From contig NZ_AUDY01000010.1 in NCBI RefSeq assembly GCF_000425705.1, positions 186,001 through 250,000 of the forward strand: a DNA stretch of 64,000 nucleotides, in the 5' to 3' direction. Shown one piece after another: positions 28,488-39,069 of the stretch. The stretch comes from Halobacillus kuroshimensis DSM 18393. GTDB taxonomy: Bacteria; Bacillota; Bacilli; Bacillales; Halobacillaceae. Made by a program: the position numbers and the translations under genes. Below the pieces are notes generated by a model, which had not been told where the DNA came from, made no database searches, and saw only the letters and a program-made list of their open reading frames with translations. Each line of letters opens with the position of its first letter. The stretch's first letter is position 1.

Positions 28488-30044
28488 TTATTTTTTTGGC
28501 AGGATTCTCTTCCAGGGGATCATTTTCCATTCTTCATTTCGAATCAGCTGGAACACATACGTCAGAAGCAGGTAGAGGATAGCAAGCCCGCCGCCCATAA
28601 TGAGCAGCTGGGAAAGCGGCCGGGTTTCATCGAGCCAGTTGTTTTTCCAAATAAAACCGACGATACCGGTCGTTCCGATGACGATGAAAAATTTAAAGAA
28701 CAGTAGAAATGGAAAACGGAGGACGTTGTATTTCACAAGAACTTGAAGATGGAGCAGGGTGACAATGACAACACCGACACAGATGGCCGCTGCCGCTCCG
28801 TGAATACCGAATTCAGGACGGGAGGTAAGAGCGACAAGGACGACGAATTTCACAACCGCTCCAATGAGGGTGTTCCACATAGCCGGACGTGCAAGATCAA
28901 GAGCCTGCAGGGCGGCCTGGAGAGGCGTCTGGATATAATGTAGCAGGAAGAAAGGGGCCATGAACTGGAGCATGAAAGAAGCATGGCTTGTCCCGTATAC
29001 AGCGGTTAAAATCACGCCAGGGAAAATCATGAACACAATCGTGATTAAACCGCCGGAAGCGATCGATAGACGGATGGACTGCATAATCCTGTAGCGGATG
29101 GTTTCCTTGTTACCTTTGGCTGCGGCTTCGCTGATGGAGGGGACGAGTGCTGTAGAAAGGGCATGCGTAAGAAACGTCGGCAGAAAGAGAAGCGGGAGCA
29201 CATAACCGGTTAATTCTCCGTAAAGTTTTGTGGATTCTACAGCTGCAAAACCGGCAAGGGCCAGACTCTGGGCGACAAGGATTGGTTCGAAAAAGTAAGT
29301 CAGCGAACCGATAAAACGACTGCCGGTCGTAGGCAGGGCAATGGTCATCAGCTCATTTAACGTCTTCCGCCCTTCGCCAAGATTCTTTTTCCATGATTTT
29401 CTCAGCCGGAAGCTTTTATGAACATTGAACTGCCTGAGCATATACAAAAGCGAGATCAATTCTCCAAGGACAGCACTTCCCATGGCACCGGCAGCTGCAT
29501 ACTGGACACCATATGGATAAAGCATCTTCGTAAAAAGAATGACCGATCCGATGCGGACGATCTGCTCAATGACTTGGGAAACAGCCTGCGGTTTCATGTT
29601 CTGCCTTCCCTGGAAATACCCGCGGATGACAGAGCTGACGGCAATGATCGGTATGATTGGTGTAACCGCAAGCAGCGGGGAAAGTGCCCGTGCATCCGTT
29701 AAAAAGTGTTTAGCAATGACAGGGGCCAGCATGAAAATACCGATTGTAAATACAATGCTTAATGTTGTGGTGACAGCGAGGGATACAATCAAAATCCGCT
29801 TGATTTTCCCTTCGTTCCCTGTAGCCTCTGCTTCTGATACACGTTTGGAAATCGCTACGGGAAGTCCGAACTGGGTGATGGTAATCGCCATGATTAAGGT
29901 CGGGAGGGCCATCATATAGAGGCCGACGCCTTCCGGACCCATGACCCGCGCCACGACGATGCGGTTCACAAAGCCGAGGAACCGGGTAATTAATCCGGCG
30001 GCAACGAGGATCAGAGCCCCATGCAGAAAAGTTTGTTTAGACAT
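28488..30044 (-). CDS. spoVB: Stage V sporulation protein B
   Basis: Polysaccharide-type flippase of the MOP superfamily (MurJ/RfbX group) needed for spore cortex synthesis, probably moving a peptidoglycan precursor. The 518 residues show about 14 membrane segments and the family start FLHGALILVAAGLITRFLGF. The start at 30044 (complement) is chosen because the earlier in-frame region up to 30212 has no site and no homology-like character; GAGAAGGCGG precedes 30044. It is divergent from comN. Confidence 0.93.
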   Translation of the reverse strand: MSKQTFLHGALILVAAGLITRFLGFVNRIVVARVMGPEGVGLYMMALPTLIMAITITQFGLPVAISKRVSEAEATGNEGKIKRILIVSLAVTTTLSIVFTIGIFMLAPVIAKHFLTDARALSPLLAVTPIIPIIAVSSVIRGYFQGRQNMKPQAVSQVIEQIVRIGSVILFTKMLYPYGVQYAAAGAMGSAVLGELISLLYMLRQFNVHKSFRLRKSWKKNLGEGRKTLNELMTIALPTTGSRFIGSLTYFFEPILVAQSLALAGFAAVESTKLYGELTGYVLPLLFLPTFLTHALSTALVPSISEAAAKGNKETIRYRIMQSIRLSIASGGLITIVFMIFPGVILTAVYGTSHASFMLQFMAPFFLLHYIQTPLQAALQALDLARPAMWNTLIGAVVKFVVLVALTSRPEFGIHGAAAAICVGVVIVTLLHLQVLVKYNVLRFPFLLFFKFFIVIGTTGIVGFIWKNNWLDETRPLSQLLIMGGGLAILYLLLTYVFQLIRNEEWKMIPWKRILPKK

Positions 30045-30157
30045 ATTTCGATCCGCCTTCTCAAAGAAATGAAATTCCGATACAATGAAGTATATGCTCA
30101 ATCGTGGACAAGGCATGACTACGGATTCTACGAAATGATGAAGTGAGGAGTATCGAT

Positions 30158-30451
30158 ATGGAACCTTATAAGCGTGTCGGATTGTGGAAAAAGGAAGTAG
30201 CTCCTGTGACAAAGAGTAAAGCGGAGGAATTCAGACTGCTTGGTTATCCGCGTGCGACAGAAGCGGAAATCTGGAATTGTCTGATGTCCAAAGTATGGAA
30301 AGGGGAGCCGGAAATGAGGCTTCACCAGGTGGTTCAGGATATTTTTCATTTATCCAGTCATACATACACAAGTTACCTGACGGTTGAAGCCTATCAAAAT
30401 GATGATCTGCTCGCGTCTATTGAAGCACTCAACCAGACAGAATCGGAATAA
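30158..30451 (+). CDS. comN: Post-transcriptional regulator ComN
   Basis: A 97-residue soluble protein of the ComN/YrzD family, which in B. subtilis controls comE mRNA and associates with DivIVA. Visible features are KSKAEEFRLLGYPRATE and a C-terminal helix. The ATG at 30158 is 7 nt after TGAGGAG (30144-30150); an upstream start at 30143 is unlikely. It lies between spoVB and secDF as in B. subtilis. Confidence 0.85.
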   Translation: MEPYKRVGLWKKEVAPVTKSKAEEFRLLGYPRATEAEIWNCLMSKVWKGEPEMRLHQVVQDIFHLSSHTYTSYLTVEAYQNDDLLASIEALNQTESE

Positions 30452-30475
30452 AAACACAGCTTTACACGGATGCTG

Positions 30476-30503
30476 TTGCGAAAAAAGTAAAAAGTAGTAG
30501 AAT
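30476..30503 (+). promoter_or_regulatory. Sigma-A promoter of secDF
   Basis: TTGCGA (30476-30481), a 16-nt spacer and TAGAAT (30498-30503). A small hairpin (ACGGGG 30542-30547 with CCCCGT 30553-30558) lies in the leader before the AAAGGAGG site. Confidence 0.6.
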
Positions 30504-30589
30504 AGGGACGGGAAAGACCGGACCCTGTTTTGTACAACCATACGGGGCCATTCCCCGTGCTGGGATACATAAAGGAGGAGCAGAAGCGA

Positions 30590-32872
30590 ATGGTGAAACG
30601 AGGGCGGATTGTCGCCTTTTTCATCGTGGTGCTGTTGTTGGCAGCTACGATTGGGACGACGATTACTGGAGTTACAAAAGATATCAAATTAGGACTGGAT
30701 CTGCAGGGCGGCTTTGAAATTCTTTATGACGTAGAGCCTCTCAACGAAGACCAGGAAGTGAATGAGCAGGTATTGGAAGCCACGGCGGAATCATTGAGTC
30801 AGCGTGTCAACACGTTGGGAATCAGTGAAACCAACATATCCATTGAAGATAACGGGCGGATCCGTGTGCAGCTGGCCGGTGTGGAGGACCAGCAGACGGC
30901 AAGGGAACTGCTTTCCACAACAGCGGAATTAACATTCAGAAGTACAGATGGAAAGCTGTTTCTTGACGGATCCGATTTAGTGGAAGGGAGTGCCCAGCAG
31001 TCCTTCGATCCAAATACAAATGAACCGGTCGTAACTTTGAAGGTGAAAAGCGCCTCCGAGTTTTACGATGTTTCAGAGGAAGTTTATAATACACCGGATG
31101 ATCCATCGACCCCTTACCCGGACGATCTGCTTGTCATCTGGCTGGATTACGATGAGGATACATCCTTTGCAGAACAGTATGGTTCAGCGGATCCTGAATA
31201 CATTTCAGCACCGTCCTTCCGGGAGAATGGACCGATCCGCAGCAATTCCATTCAGATCAGCGGCGACTTCACCGTTGAGTCAGCCCAGCAGCTGGCCGAC
31301 GTTTTGAATGCAGGTTCTCTGCCTGTGAATCTGGAAGAAACGTATTCCAATTCCGTCGGGGCGCAATTCGGGGAACAGGCGATGAACAAAACGATCATCG
31401 CGGGAGTGATCGGCGTAGCCGCTATTTTCCTGTTTATGATAGCCTACTACCGGTTCCCGGGTGTCATAGCATCTCTGACGCTGTCCGTCTATATTTATTT
31501 GATTTTAGTTGTGTTTGAATTGATGAACGGGGTTCTGACCCTCCCGGGAATCGCTGCCTTGATTCTGGGTGTGGGGATGGCCGTCGATGCCAACATCATT
31601 ACTTATGAACGGATCAAAGAGGAACTGAAATCAGGCAAGTCGCTGATGTCTGCCTATAAAGCAGGGAATAAGCGCTCGCTGTCCACCATCATGGATGCAA
31701 ACATAACCACGTTGATTGCGGCCGGTGTGCTGTTCATTTTCGGTACAAGTTCGGTAAAAGGCTTCGCTACGATGCTGATCGTCAGTATTTTGGTGAGTTT
31801 CGTAACAGCGGTATATGGCACGCGCCTGTTTATGAGTTTGTGGGTGAAGAGCCGCTTCCTCAATAAACGTCCGCGCTGGTTCGGAGTTAAACCGGAGCAG
31901 ATTCAAAATATAGAAGATGGTGGAGAAGTGGATGCCACCTTCATGAAGCGTTCCTTTAACTTTGTAGGCAAGCGGAAGTTGTTCTTCACGATTTCCATTG
32001 TCCTGATCGCAGCCGGTGTTCTTGCGCTGTCTGTTTTCCGACTCAATCTCGGCATAGATTTCTCCAATGGTTCCCGTGTCTCCATTTTATCGGACGGGGA
32101 TATAACCGCTTCTCAAGTGGAGGAGACAATGGAAAGTGAATTTGATGTTTCTCCTGAGCAGGTCGTCATTTCAGGGGATAACAATGAAATTGCCGTTGCG
32201 AGGTTTGATTCTGAACTGAGCAAGGACAAAGTAGCTGACATCCAGTCGTACTATGAAGAGGAGTTCGGTAATACACCGAATATCAGTACAGTTTCTCCAA
32301 TTGTGGCCAAGGAACTGGCGAAAAACGCAGCGCTTGCTGTTCTCTATGCTTCGATTGGTATCATCATCTATGTAACGATCCGGTTTGAAATATTCTTTGC
32401 GATTACCGCCATTATCGCTCTGCTGCATGATGCGTTCTTCATTCTCGCCTTCTTCAGCATTACAAGGCTGGAATTCGATATCACGATTATTGCAGCCATT
32501 CTCACCATCGTCGGTTATTCTGTCAACGATACCATCGTTACGTTTGACCGGATCCGGGAGAACTTGAAACTGAAGAAGAAAGTCAAGTCCTTTACGGAGC
32601 TGGCTAAGATTGTGAATGACAGCTTAATGCAGACCTTGGCTAGAAGTTTCAATACGGTGATTACGGTCATCTTTGCAGCGGTTATGCTGCTCGTCTTCGG
32701 TGCCTCATCGATTACGAATTTCTCTTTCGCCCTTGTCATCGGACTACTGGCAGGAACATATTCGTCCCTGTTTATTGCGTCCCAGCTATGGCTCGTCTGG
32801 CGCGGAAGAAATATCAAAGATAAGCCGATCAACTATGTGAAGAAAAAGCGTAATGACGGACCTCAGGTGTAA
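30590..32872 (+). CDS. secDF: Protein translocase subunit SecDF (fused)
   Basis: Proton-motive-force-driven partner of SecYEG that completes protein export. The SecD and SecF halves are joined in one chain of 760 residues, as in B. subtilis. Each half has a first membrane segment, a large extracytoplasmic domain and five further segments; LGLDLQGGFE and LNLGIDFSNGS mark the two halves. The ATG at 30590 follows AAAGGAGG at a rather long 11 nt. A 20-codon in-frame region upstream (from 30530) is not thought to be translated. Confidence 0.97.
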   Translation: MVKRGRIVAFFIVVLLLAATIGTTITGVTKDIKLGLDLQGGFEILYDVEPLNEDQEVNEQVLEATAESLSQRVNTLGISETNISIEDNGRIRVQLAGVEDQQTARELLSTTAELTFRSTDGKLFLDGSDLVEGSAQQSFDPNTNEPVVTLKVKSASEFYDVSEEVYNTPDDPSTPYPDDLLVIWLDYDEDTSFAEQYGSADPEYISAPSFRENGPIRSNSIQISGDFTVESAQQLADVLNAGSLPVNLEETYSNSVGAQFGEQAMNKTIIAGVIGVAAIFLFMIAYYRFPGVIASLTLSVYIYLILVVFELMNGVLTLPGIAALILGVGMAVDANIITYERIKEELKSGKSLMSAYKAGNKRSLSTIMDANITTLIAAGVLFIFGTSSVKGFATMLIVSILVSFVTAVYGTRLFMSLWVKSRFLNKRPRWFGVKPEQIQNIEDGGEVDATFMKRSFNFVGKRKLFFTISIVLIAAGVLALSVFRLNLGIDFSNGSRVSILSDGDITASQVEETMESEFDVSPEQVVISGDNNEIAVARFDSELSKDKVADIQSYYEEEFGNTPNISTVSPIVAKELAKNAALAVLYASIGIIIYVTIRFEIFFAITAIIALLHDAFFILAFFSITRLEFDITIIAAILTIVGYSVNDTIVTFDRIRENLKLKKKVKSFTELAKIVNDSLMQTLARSFNTVITVIFAAVMLLVFGASSITNFSFALVIGLLAGTYSSLFIASQLWLVWRGRNIKDKPINYVKKKRNDGPQV

Positions 32873-32906
32873 CCGTTCCTTCGGGGAATGGAGTATGGTC
32901 CTGATC

Positions 32907-32944
32907 AAGCGGTCTTTCCTGGTGGAAAGACCGCTTTTTGTTTG
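32907..32944 (+). terminator. Intrinsic terminator after secDF
   Basis: A stem of about 12 bp (AGCGGTCTTTCC with GGAAAGACCGCT), a 4-nt loop and a T-rich tail. Confidence 0.93.
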
Positions 32945-32998
32945 TTTAGAGATCGGGTATATCTTTAGTGATAGGATATGAAAAGGGAGAGATGCTCT

Positions 32999-33319
32999 AT
33001 GAAAGGTCAAACGTACATCATTTCAGCTCTTATTTTTGCTGTTGTCATTGCTGTGTTTGCGGTCATCAACGTCGAGTCTGTGCAGGTCAATTATCTATTC
33101 GGAACCGGGGAGGCTCCATTAATTCTTGTTATTCTCGTTTCCGTGCTGCTTGGAGGTCTTGCTACAGCCTCTGTAGGGGCCGTCCGCTACTTCAGATTAA
33201 GAAGAGAGAAACGGTCCTTGCTGGAAAAACTGCAGGCATTCGAGAAGGAAAACGGAGAGAAAACAGAGCCCGCCTCTGAAGCCGGTGAAGAGAATGACTC
33301 CAGGGAAAACATCACATAA
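32999..33319 (+). CDS. LapA-family (DUF1049) membrane protein
   Basis: A 106-residue protein with two membrane segments (about 5-22 and 38-60; INVESVQVNYLFG between them is the family signature) and a charged cytoplasmic tail that may form a coiled coil. In other bacteria LapA works in lipopolysaccharide control, which cannot apply here; the Gram-positive role is unknown. The ATG at 32999 is preceded by AAAAGGGAGAG. In B. subtilis the counterpart before recJ is yrvD. Confidence 0.83.
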   Translation: MKGQTYIISALIFAVVIAVFAVINVESVQVNYLFGTGEAPLILVILVSVLLGGLATASVGAVRYFRLRREKRSLLEKLQAFEKENGEKTEPASEAGEENDSRENIT

Positions 33320-33325
33320 TTGCAT

Positions 33326-33354
33326 TTGCTACCCCTGATCCGCTCTTGTATAAT
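33326..33354 (+). promoter_or_regulatory. Sigma-A promoter of recJ
   Basis: TTGCTA (33326-33331), a 17-nt spacer and a perfect TATAAT (33349-33354), ending 21 nt before the recJ ATG. Confidence 0.75.
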
Positions 33355-33375
33355 AGATGGGTCAGGGGTGAACTT

Positions 33376-35709
33376 ATGATAGAAAGTAAGATGAAGTGGA
33401 AAATTACATATAACGATCCGGTCCAGGGAGATAGAAGCAGCCGCCCGGGCGGACTGACGCCGCTTACGAAGCAGCTGTTGGAAAAGCGGGGGATTTTTGA
33501 GCCGGAGGCGGAACAGCGTTTCCTGCACCCGTCTTTTGAGCAACTGCATGATCCATTTCTGATGGAAGGGATGGAAAAGGCTGTTGCACGCGTGAAAGAG
33601 GCTGCCGCAGCCGGGGAGCCTGTGCTTGTGTTCGGCGATTATGATGCAGACGGGGTCAGCTCCACTACCCTTATGATTGAGGCGCTGAGAGAGGCTGGGG
33701 TGGAATGCGACTTTTATATTCCCAACCGTTTCACAGAAGGATACGGCCCGAATAAGGAAGCCTTCCAATTTGCCTTCGATTCCGGGTATGGCGTCATTAT
33801 AACCGTCGATACAGGAATTGCTGCAGTCGAAGAGGCGGCGTTTGCCAAAGAGCTGGGTCTGGATTTAATTATTACCGATCACCACGAAGTCCAGGAAACC
33901 CTTCCTGATGCGTTTGCCATCATCCATCCGAAAACATCAGCGGATTACCCGTTTCAGGAATTGGCAGGCGTCGGCGTTGCTTTTAAATTCGCTCACGCCC
34001 TTTTAGGAGAATGTCCGAAGCATTTTCTTGATCTTGTTGTCATCGGCACCATTGCGGACCTTGTCCCTCTTGTTGATGAGAACCGCGTCCTTTCCTACTT
34101 TGGTCTAAAGGCGATCTCCCAGTCCAAAAGGCCGGGGATTCAGGCCCTCCGGAATGTCTGTTCGATTGAAGGGGAGATGGATGAGGAAACGATCGGTTTC
34201 ACCATCGGCCCGAGAATCAACGCTGTCGGCCGTCTTCAGGACGCCGCTCCGGCGGTTGACCTTTTGTTGTCCGAAAGTTTGGAAGAGGCTCAGGAAATGG
34301 CCGCTTTTATCAACCAGTTGAATCAGGAGCGTCAAAAGATCGTGGCTGCCATTGCCAAAGAGGCAGAGGAGATGGTTGTGAATGAACAGGGCGTGGCTGA
34401 TGAAGTCATCGTTGTAGCCAAGGAAGGATGGAATCCTGGTGTGCTCGGTATTGTAGCTTCCAAGCTTGTCCGTCAGTTTGACAGGCCCGCCATCGTTCTT
34501 GGCGTTGATTCCGAAAAAGGGGTAGCCAAAGGTTCGGCCCGTAGTATCGATGCCTTTGATATGTTTACCAATTGTATGGAAGTCCGTCACCGGTTCCTTC
34601 ATTTTGGGGGACATGCCCAGGCAGCAGGAATGACCGTAGAGCTGGATCAGCTGGATGCCTTGAGAGAAGACTTGATCGGCATTGCACGGAAAAAGCTGTC
34701 TGCTGATGATTACCAACAGGTGCTTGACATAGAAACCACTGTAGCTGTGGACGATGTCTCTCTGAAGCAGATTGAAGAAATTGATCAGCTCCGGCCGTTC
34801 GGTATGGGTAACCCTAAGCCTTTGTTTCATCTCAAGCATACCCCTAAAGAAGTACGGTTGATAGGAAGTAAAAAAAACCATCTGAAATTCCAATTCCAAG
34901 GTGAGCAGGTAAAAGTGGACGGCATTGCTTTTGGCCTTGGAGAGTTGTATACACAGCTGTCTCCGCATGCTGTTATGGACTTTGTCGGGGAGCTGGGTGT
35001 CAATGAGTGGAATGGAAGGAAAAACCTTCAGGTCATGATCAGGGACATCAGCGTAACAGAGTGGCAGCTTTTTGATCACCGCGGGTCCAGGCATCTTGAA
35101 AAAAATATAGCTGTGCCGCCACAGGAAAAGTATGGGGCTGTAAGTTTCCAAGATAAAGAGGCAGCCCCGTTCGACCTCCCCGTTCTGAAACCGGAACAGG
35201 TCATGGATGAATCTTCGTGGGACGGCCTTCTGATTCTGGATCTGCCGCGGGAAATGAAGGAGCTGACATCCATGCTGGAGGCCGTTCAAGTGAAGAAGGT
35301 GTATGCCTGCTATCACCTGGAAGAGAGTACCTTCCTAAAAACATGGCCGTCACGGGACCACTTCAAGTGGTTTTATGGTATGCTGTTGAAGCGCGGCCGT
35401 TTTGACATGAATAAAGAAGCGGATCTTCTGGCCGGGAGAAAAGGCTGGGACCGATCCATGGTGGAATTTATTTCAGAGGTGTTTTTTGAACTTCAGTTTG
35501 TTAAAATAAAAGATGGGATTTTAACGGTTGAATCCGAACCATCTCAAAAAGATTTACGTGAATCTTCGCTTTACATCGAACGCGAAGAACAGTTGAAAAT
35601 GGAACAAACGCTATATTATTCCACATATAAAGAATTGAAGGAATGGTTCGACCGCTATCTGAACCAACGTTCGAAGCAAGTCAAGGAGGAAGTAGTTAAT
35701 GGATTATAA
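33376..35709 (+). CDS. recJ: Single-stranded-DNA-specific exonuclease RecJ
   Basis: 5'-3' exonuclease on single-stranded DNA, acting in recombination and mismatch or base-excision repair. The DHH phosphoesterase core has DYDADG (residues 88-93), VDTG and DHH (168-170); DHHA1 motif [10 protein letters not shown] and the OB domain follow. At 777 residues it has the long C-terminal domain typical of Firmicutes. The ATG at 33376 follows AGGGGTGA; the TATAAT at 33349 rules out the open frame from 33346. It overlaps apt by 11 nt. Confidence 0.96.
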   Translation: MIESKMKWKITYNDPVQGDRSSRPGGLTPLTKQLLEKRGIFEPEAEQRFLHPSFEQLHDPFLMEGMEKAVARVKEAAAAGEPVLVFGDYDADGVSSTTLMIEALREAGVECDFYIPNRFTEGYGPNKEAFQFAFDSGYGVIITVDTGIAAVEEAAFAKELGLDLIITDHHEVQETLPDAFAIIHPKTSADYPFQELAGVGVAFKFAHALLGECPKHFLDLVVIGTIADLVPLVDENRVLSYFGLKAISQSKRPGIQALRNVCSIEGEMDEETIGFTIGPRINAVGRLQDAAPAVDLLLSESLEEAQEMAAFINQLNQERQKIVAAIAKEAEEMVVNEQGVADEVIVVAKEGWNPGVLGIVASKLVRQFDRPAIVLGVDSEKGVAKGSARSIDAFDMFTNCMEVRHRFLHFGGHAQAAGMTVELDQLDALREDLIGIARKKLSADDYQQVLDIETTVAVDDVSLKQIEEIDQLRPFGMGNPKPLFHLKHTPKEVRLIGSKKNHLKFQFQGEQVKVDGIAFGLGELYTQLSPHAVMDFVGELGVNEWNGRKNLQVMIRDISVTEWQLFDHRGSRHLEKNIAVPPQEKYGAVSFQDKEAAPFDLPVLKPEQVMDESSWDGLLILDLPREMKELTSMLEAVQVKKVYACYHLEESTFLKTWPSRDHFKWFYGMLLKRGRFDMNKEADLLAGRKGWDRSMVEFISEVFFELQFVKIKDGILTVESEPSQKDLRESSLYIEREEQLKMEQTLYYSTYKELKEWFDRYLNQRSKQVKEEVVNGL

Positions 35710-36211
35710 AGAACATATTGCAATCGTACAGGACTGGCCGAAAGAAGGCGTCCAGTTTAAGGACATCACCCCATTGATGGATAACGGCCCTGCCTTTAAG
35801 TCCGCTGTTGACGAGATTGTAGAGTACGCGAAACAGCTGGAAATTGATATTGTCGTAGGTCCGGAAGCGCGTGGCTTTATCGTAGGATGCCCGGTTTCCT
35901 ATGCTCTTGAAATCGGCTTTGCGCCGGTACGTAAGGAAGGGAAACTCCCTCGTGAAACCATCAAAGTGGATTACGGTCTGGAATACGGCAAAGATGTCCT
36001 GACTATTCACAAGGATGCCATCAAGCCTGGTCAGCGTGTTTTGATTGTGGATGACCTGCTGGCTACTGGTGGAACGATTGAAGCGACCATTGACCTTGTT
36101 GAGCAGCTGGGTGGAGAAGTAGCCGGATGCGCGTTCTTAATTGAACTTACGTATTTGAATGGCCGTGAAAAATTGAAAAACAACGACGTATTGACATTGA
36201 TGCAATATTAA
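35699..36211 (+). CDS. apt: Adenine phosphoribosyltransferase
   Basis: Salvages adenine to AMP with PRPP. The 170 residues carry the PRPP-binding motif [13 protein letters not shown] and the family start [17 protein letters not shown]-like segment. An AAGGAGGAAG site lies in the end of recJ, and the start overlaps it by 11 nt. A terminator follows. The recJ-apt-relA order is conserved in Bacillaceae. Confidence 0.97.
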   Translation: MDYKEHIAIVQDWPKEGVQFKDITPLMDNGPAFKSAVDEIVEYAKQLEIDIVVGPEARGFIVGCPVSYALEIGFAPVRKEGKLPRETIKVDYGLEYGKDVLTIHKDAIKPGQRVLIVDDLLATGGTIEATIDLVEQLGGEVAGCAFLIELTYLNGREKLKNNDVLTLMQY

Positions 36212-36215
36212 TAGA

Positions 36216-36250
36216 AAAGAGTGCCCTTTCTTTAGGGCGCTCTTTGTTTT
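36216..36250 (+). terminator. Intrinsic terminator after apt
   Basis: A 12-bp stem with one wobble (36216-36227 with 36234-36245), then a T-rich run. Confidence 0.88.
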
Positions 36251-36272
36251 ACAAGCGCTTGAAGTGTATGAC

Positions 36273-36301
36273 TTTACAAAGAAGGTGCTTTTTTTGATAA
36301 T
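36273..36301 (+). promoter_or_regulatory. Sigma-A promoter of relA
   Basis: TTTACA (36273-36278), a 17-nt spacer and GATAAT (36296-36301). A 10-bp palindrome CAAGCGCTTG (36252-36261) lies just upstream. Confidence 0.65.
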
Positions 36302-36347
36302 GATGACAAATAACTTTAGAAAGTCTTAAAGGAATCAGGGTGATTGA

Positions 36348-38552
36348 ATGGCGAAAGATACAGTTCTAACTGCGGAAGAGGTCATAGAACAGGCGAGTCA
36401 GTATTTAAATGAGTCGGACCTGGCTTTTATTCGCCGTGCCTATGCGTTCGCAGAAGAAGCGCACAGCAGTCAATTCCGCAAATCCGGTGAACCTTATATT
36501 ATCCATCCCATTCAGGTTGCAGGGATACTGGTCAATCTGGAAATGGATCCTGAGACGGTTGCAGGGGGATTCCTGCACGATGTTGTGGAGGATACGGATA
36601 TTACACTGGAGCAGATTGAGGAAGCTTTCAATGAAGAGGTTTCCATGCTTGTCGATGGCGTTACCAAATTAGGTAAAATCAAATACAAGTCCAAGGAAGC
36701 TCAGCAGGCGGAAAACCATCGGAAAATGTTTGTAGCTATGGCGAAGGATATGCGTGTCATCCTTATTAAGCTGGCTGACCGTCTGCATAATATGAGAACA
36801 CTGAAGCACCTTCCGGCTGAAAAACAGCGGAGAATTTCCAATGAAACGCTGGAGATTTTCGCTCCGCTTGCCCACCGTCTTGGGATTTCAACGATTAAGT
36901 GGGAGCTGGAAGATACAGCGCTCCGGTATTTAAATCCGCAGCAGTATTACCGGATTGTTCACTTGATGAAGCAGAAGCGGAACGAACGTGAGCATTACAT
37001 CGAAGAAGTGATCGATGAAATCCGTGAACAGCTGGACGATGTGAACATTGGTGCCGATTTAAACGGAAGGCCGAAGCACCTGTACAGCATCTACCGGAAG
37101 ATGGTGCTGCAGAACAAGCAGTTCAATGAAATCTATGACTTGTTAGCCGTTAGAATTACCGTGAACAGCATTAAGGACTGTTACGCAGTTCTTGGAATCA
37201 TCCATACCTGTTGGAAACCGATGCCCGGCCGTTTCAAGGATTACATTGCTATGCCGAAGCCGAACCTTTATCAGTCCCTTCATACAACAGTGATCGGCCC
37301 GAAAGGCGACCCGCTGGAGGTTCAGATCCGTACCCATGAAATGCATGAAATTGCCGAGTACGGAATTGCCGCCCACTGGGCTTATAAGGAAGGCAGGCAG
37401 ACCGTATCCGGACAATCGTTTGAAGAGAAATTGACATGGTTCCGTGAGATTCTGGAGTGGCAGAGTGAAACTCATGATGCCGAAGAGTTTATGGAATCGC
37501 TGAAAGTCGATCTCTTTTCCGACATGGTCTATGTCTTCACGCCGAAGGGGGACGTCATAGAACTTCCTTCCGGCTCTGTCCCTGTAGACTTTGCTTTCCG
37601 TATTCACACAGAAGTGGGGAATCAGACAATCGGCGCCAAGGTCAACGGAAAAATGGAGCCGCTGGACTATGAGTTGAAAACCGGTGACATTGTGGAAATC
37701 ATGACGTCCAAGCATGCATACGGCCCTTCAAAAGACTGGATTAAACTGGCCCAGACATCTCAGGCTAAAAACAAAATCAAGCAGTTCTTCAAAAAGCAGC
37801 AGAAGGACGAAAATACGTCCAAAGGGAAAGAGCTGGTGGAACGGGAAATCCGGAATTTCGGTCTTCAGCCGAAAGATGTATATACGCAGGACAACCTGAA
37901 CCGAGTGTCTGAGAAGTTCAATTTTGCCAATGAAGAAGATATGTTTGCTGCTGTCGGATACCAAGGCATAACTGCGGCTCAGATTGCTACCAGACTTACG
38001 GAGAAGATAAGGAAGCAGAAGCAGAAGGAGCAGGATCTTGAGCAGACCCTGGCTGATGTAAGCACAACGGAAATCAAGAAGCCTTCCAGAAAAGGTAAAA
38101 AGGATTCCGGTGTCCGCGTCGAAGGTGTCGACAATCTGTTAGTGCGGCTTTCCAAGTGCTGCAACCCGGTACCCGGTGACGATATCATCGGCTATATTAC
38201 CAAAGGGCGTGGAGTGTCGGTCCACCGTACCGATTGTCCGAACGTCCACACAGAGGAAGCGCAGACACGTCTTCTTCCTGTAAAATGGGAGACATCGGTC
38301 ACCGATTCCAAACAGTATCATGTCGATTTGGAAATCTGGGGCTACGACCGGAGAGGCCTGTTGAACGAAGTGCTGCAGGCGGTCAATGAAACGAAAACCA
38401 ATATTACTGCTGTTTCGGGTAAATCAGACCGGAATAAAATGGCGACCATCCACATTACGATTCTGATTCAGAATACAAATCATTTGAGAAAAATTGTGGA
38501 ACGGATCAAACAAATACAGGAAGTATACACGGTACGCCGTGTTATGCAGTAA
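36348..38552 (+). CDS. relA: Bifunctional (p)ppGpp synthetase/hydrolase RelA (Rel)
   Basis: Makes (p)ppGpp from GTP/GDP and ATP on starved ribosomes and also breaks it down. The 734 residues comprise the HD hydrolase domain (HDVVEDTD from residue 77), the synthetase domain (YQSLHTTV), a TGS domain (about 395-460), a zinc-finger-like region ([11 protein letters not shown]) and a C-terminal ACT domain (from about 655). HD residues are intact, so hydrolysis should be active. It has its own promoter and is co-directional with dtd. Confidence 0.97.
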   Translation: MAKDTVLTAEEVIEQASQYLNESDLAFIRRAYAFAEEAHSSQFRKSGEPYIIHPIQVAGILVNLEMDPETVAGGFLHDVVEDTDITLEQIEEAFNEEVSMLVDGVTKLGKIKYKSKEAQQAENHRKMFVAMAKDMRVILIKLADRLHNMRTLKHLPAEKQRRISNETLEIFAPLAHRLGISTIKWELEDTALRYLNPQQYYRIVHLMKQKRNEREHYIEEVIDEIREQLDDVNIGADLNGRPKHLYSIYRKMVLQNKQFNEIYDLLAVRITVNSIKDCYAVLGIIHTCWKPMPGRFKDYIAMPKPNLYQSLHTTVIGPKGDPLEVQIRTHEMHEIAEYGIAAHWAYKEGRQTVSGQSFEEKLTWFREILEWQSETHDAEEFMESLKVDLFSDMVYVFTPKGDVIELPSGSVPVDFAFRIHTEVGNQTIGAKVNGKMEPLDYELKTGDIVEIMTSKHAYGPSKDWIKLAQTSQAKNKIKQFFKKQQKDENTSKGKELVEREIRNFGLQPKDVYTQDNLNRVSEKFNFANEEDMFAAVGYQGITAAQIATRLTEKIRKQKQKEQDLEQTLADVSTTEIKKPSRKGKKDSGVRVEGVDNLLVRLSKCCNPVPGDDIIGYITKGRGVSVHRTDCPNVHTEEAQTRLLPVKWETSVTDSKQYHVDLEIWGYDRRGLLNEVLQAVNETKTNITAVSGKSDRNKMATIHITILIQNTNHLRKIVERIKQIQEVYTVRRVMQ

Positions 38553-38567
38553 AAAGGGGAATAGAAG

Positions 38568-39014
38568 ATGAAAGCCGTTGTCCAGCGTGCGGTTGATGCT
38601 TCTGTTACTGTTGAAAATGAAACGGTCGGAAGTATCGAGCGCGGTCTCGTAATCCTGCTTGGGGTTACACATGAAGATACAGAGGAAGACGCCCGTTATT
38701 TAGCTGATAAGATTCCTCATTTGAGGATTTTTGAAGATGAGCACGGGAAAATGAATCATTCTCTTAAGGACGTCGAGGGGCAGATGCTGTCCATCTCCCA
38801 GTTCACGTTGTATGGGGATACGCGTAAAGGCCGCCGGCCGAACTTTATGGGGGCTGCCCGGCCCGATACAGCCGCTCAGCTCTATGAGTCCTTTAATAAG
38901 ATGGTGATGGATCAGGGAGTCCAGGTGGAAACCGGTTCTTTCGGAGCGATGATGAATGTGCAGTTAACGAACGAAGGACCTGTCACTCTTATTCTGGATA
39001 GTAAAGACCGATAA
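38568..39014 (+). CDS. dtd: D-aminoacyl-tRNA deacylase
   Basis: Proofreading enzyme that hydrolyses D-aminoacyl-tRNA (and Gly mischarged on tRNA-Ala). The 148 residues have the motifs SQFTLYGDT and NEGPVT (the NxGP motif), both diagnostic of DTD. It starts 15 nt after relA, as in B. subtilis. A terminator shared with the convergent amidase gene follows. Confidence 0.96.
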   Translation: MKAVVQRAVDASVTVENETVGSIERGLVILLGVTHEDTEEDARYLADKIPHLRIFEDEHGKMNHSLKDVEGQMLSISQFTLYGDTRKGRRPNFMGAARPDTAAQLYESFNKMVMDQGVQVETGSFGAMMNVQLTNEGPVTLILDSKDR

Positions 39015-39050
39015 AAAACAGCTGCGGGAATCGTTCCCGCAGCTGTTTTT
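39014..39050. terminator. Bidirectional terminator between dtd and the amidase gene
   Basis: A perfect 17-bp stem (39014-39030 with 39034-39050), A-run on one side and T-run on the other. Confidence 0.93.
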
Positions 39051-39069
39051 GTTTTGTTATAAGTCCAGC

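Noticed and set aside
32937-32964. GTTT and GGGTAT elements before the LapA-like gene, resembling a sigma-B promoter
   Set aside because: Spacing between the elements is wrong for sigma-B.
33349-33375. Possible upstream extension of recJ from 33346
   Set aside because: The extension would start inside the -10 TATAAT, and a good ribosome binding site precedes 33376.
34105-35316. A 403-codon minus-strand open frame across recJ
   Set aside because: Antisense shadow of a well-supported gene, with atypical composition and no start signals.
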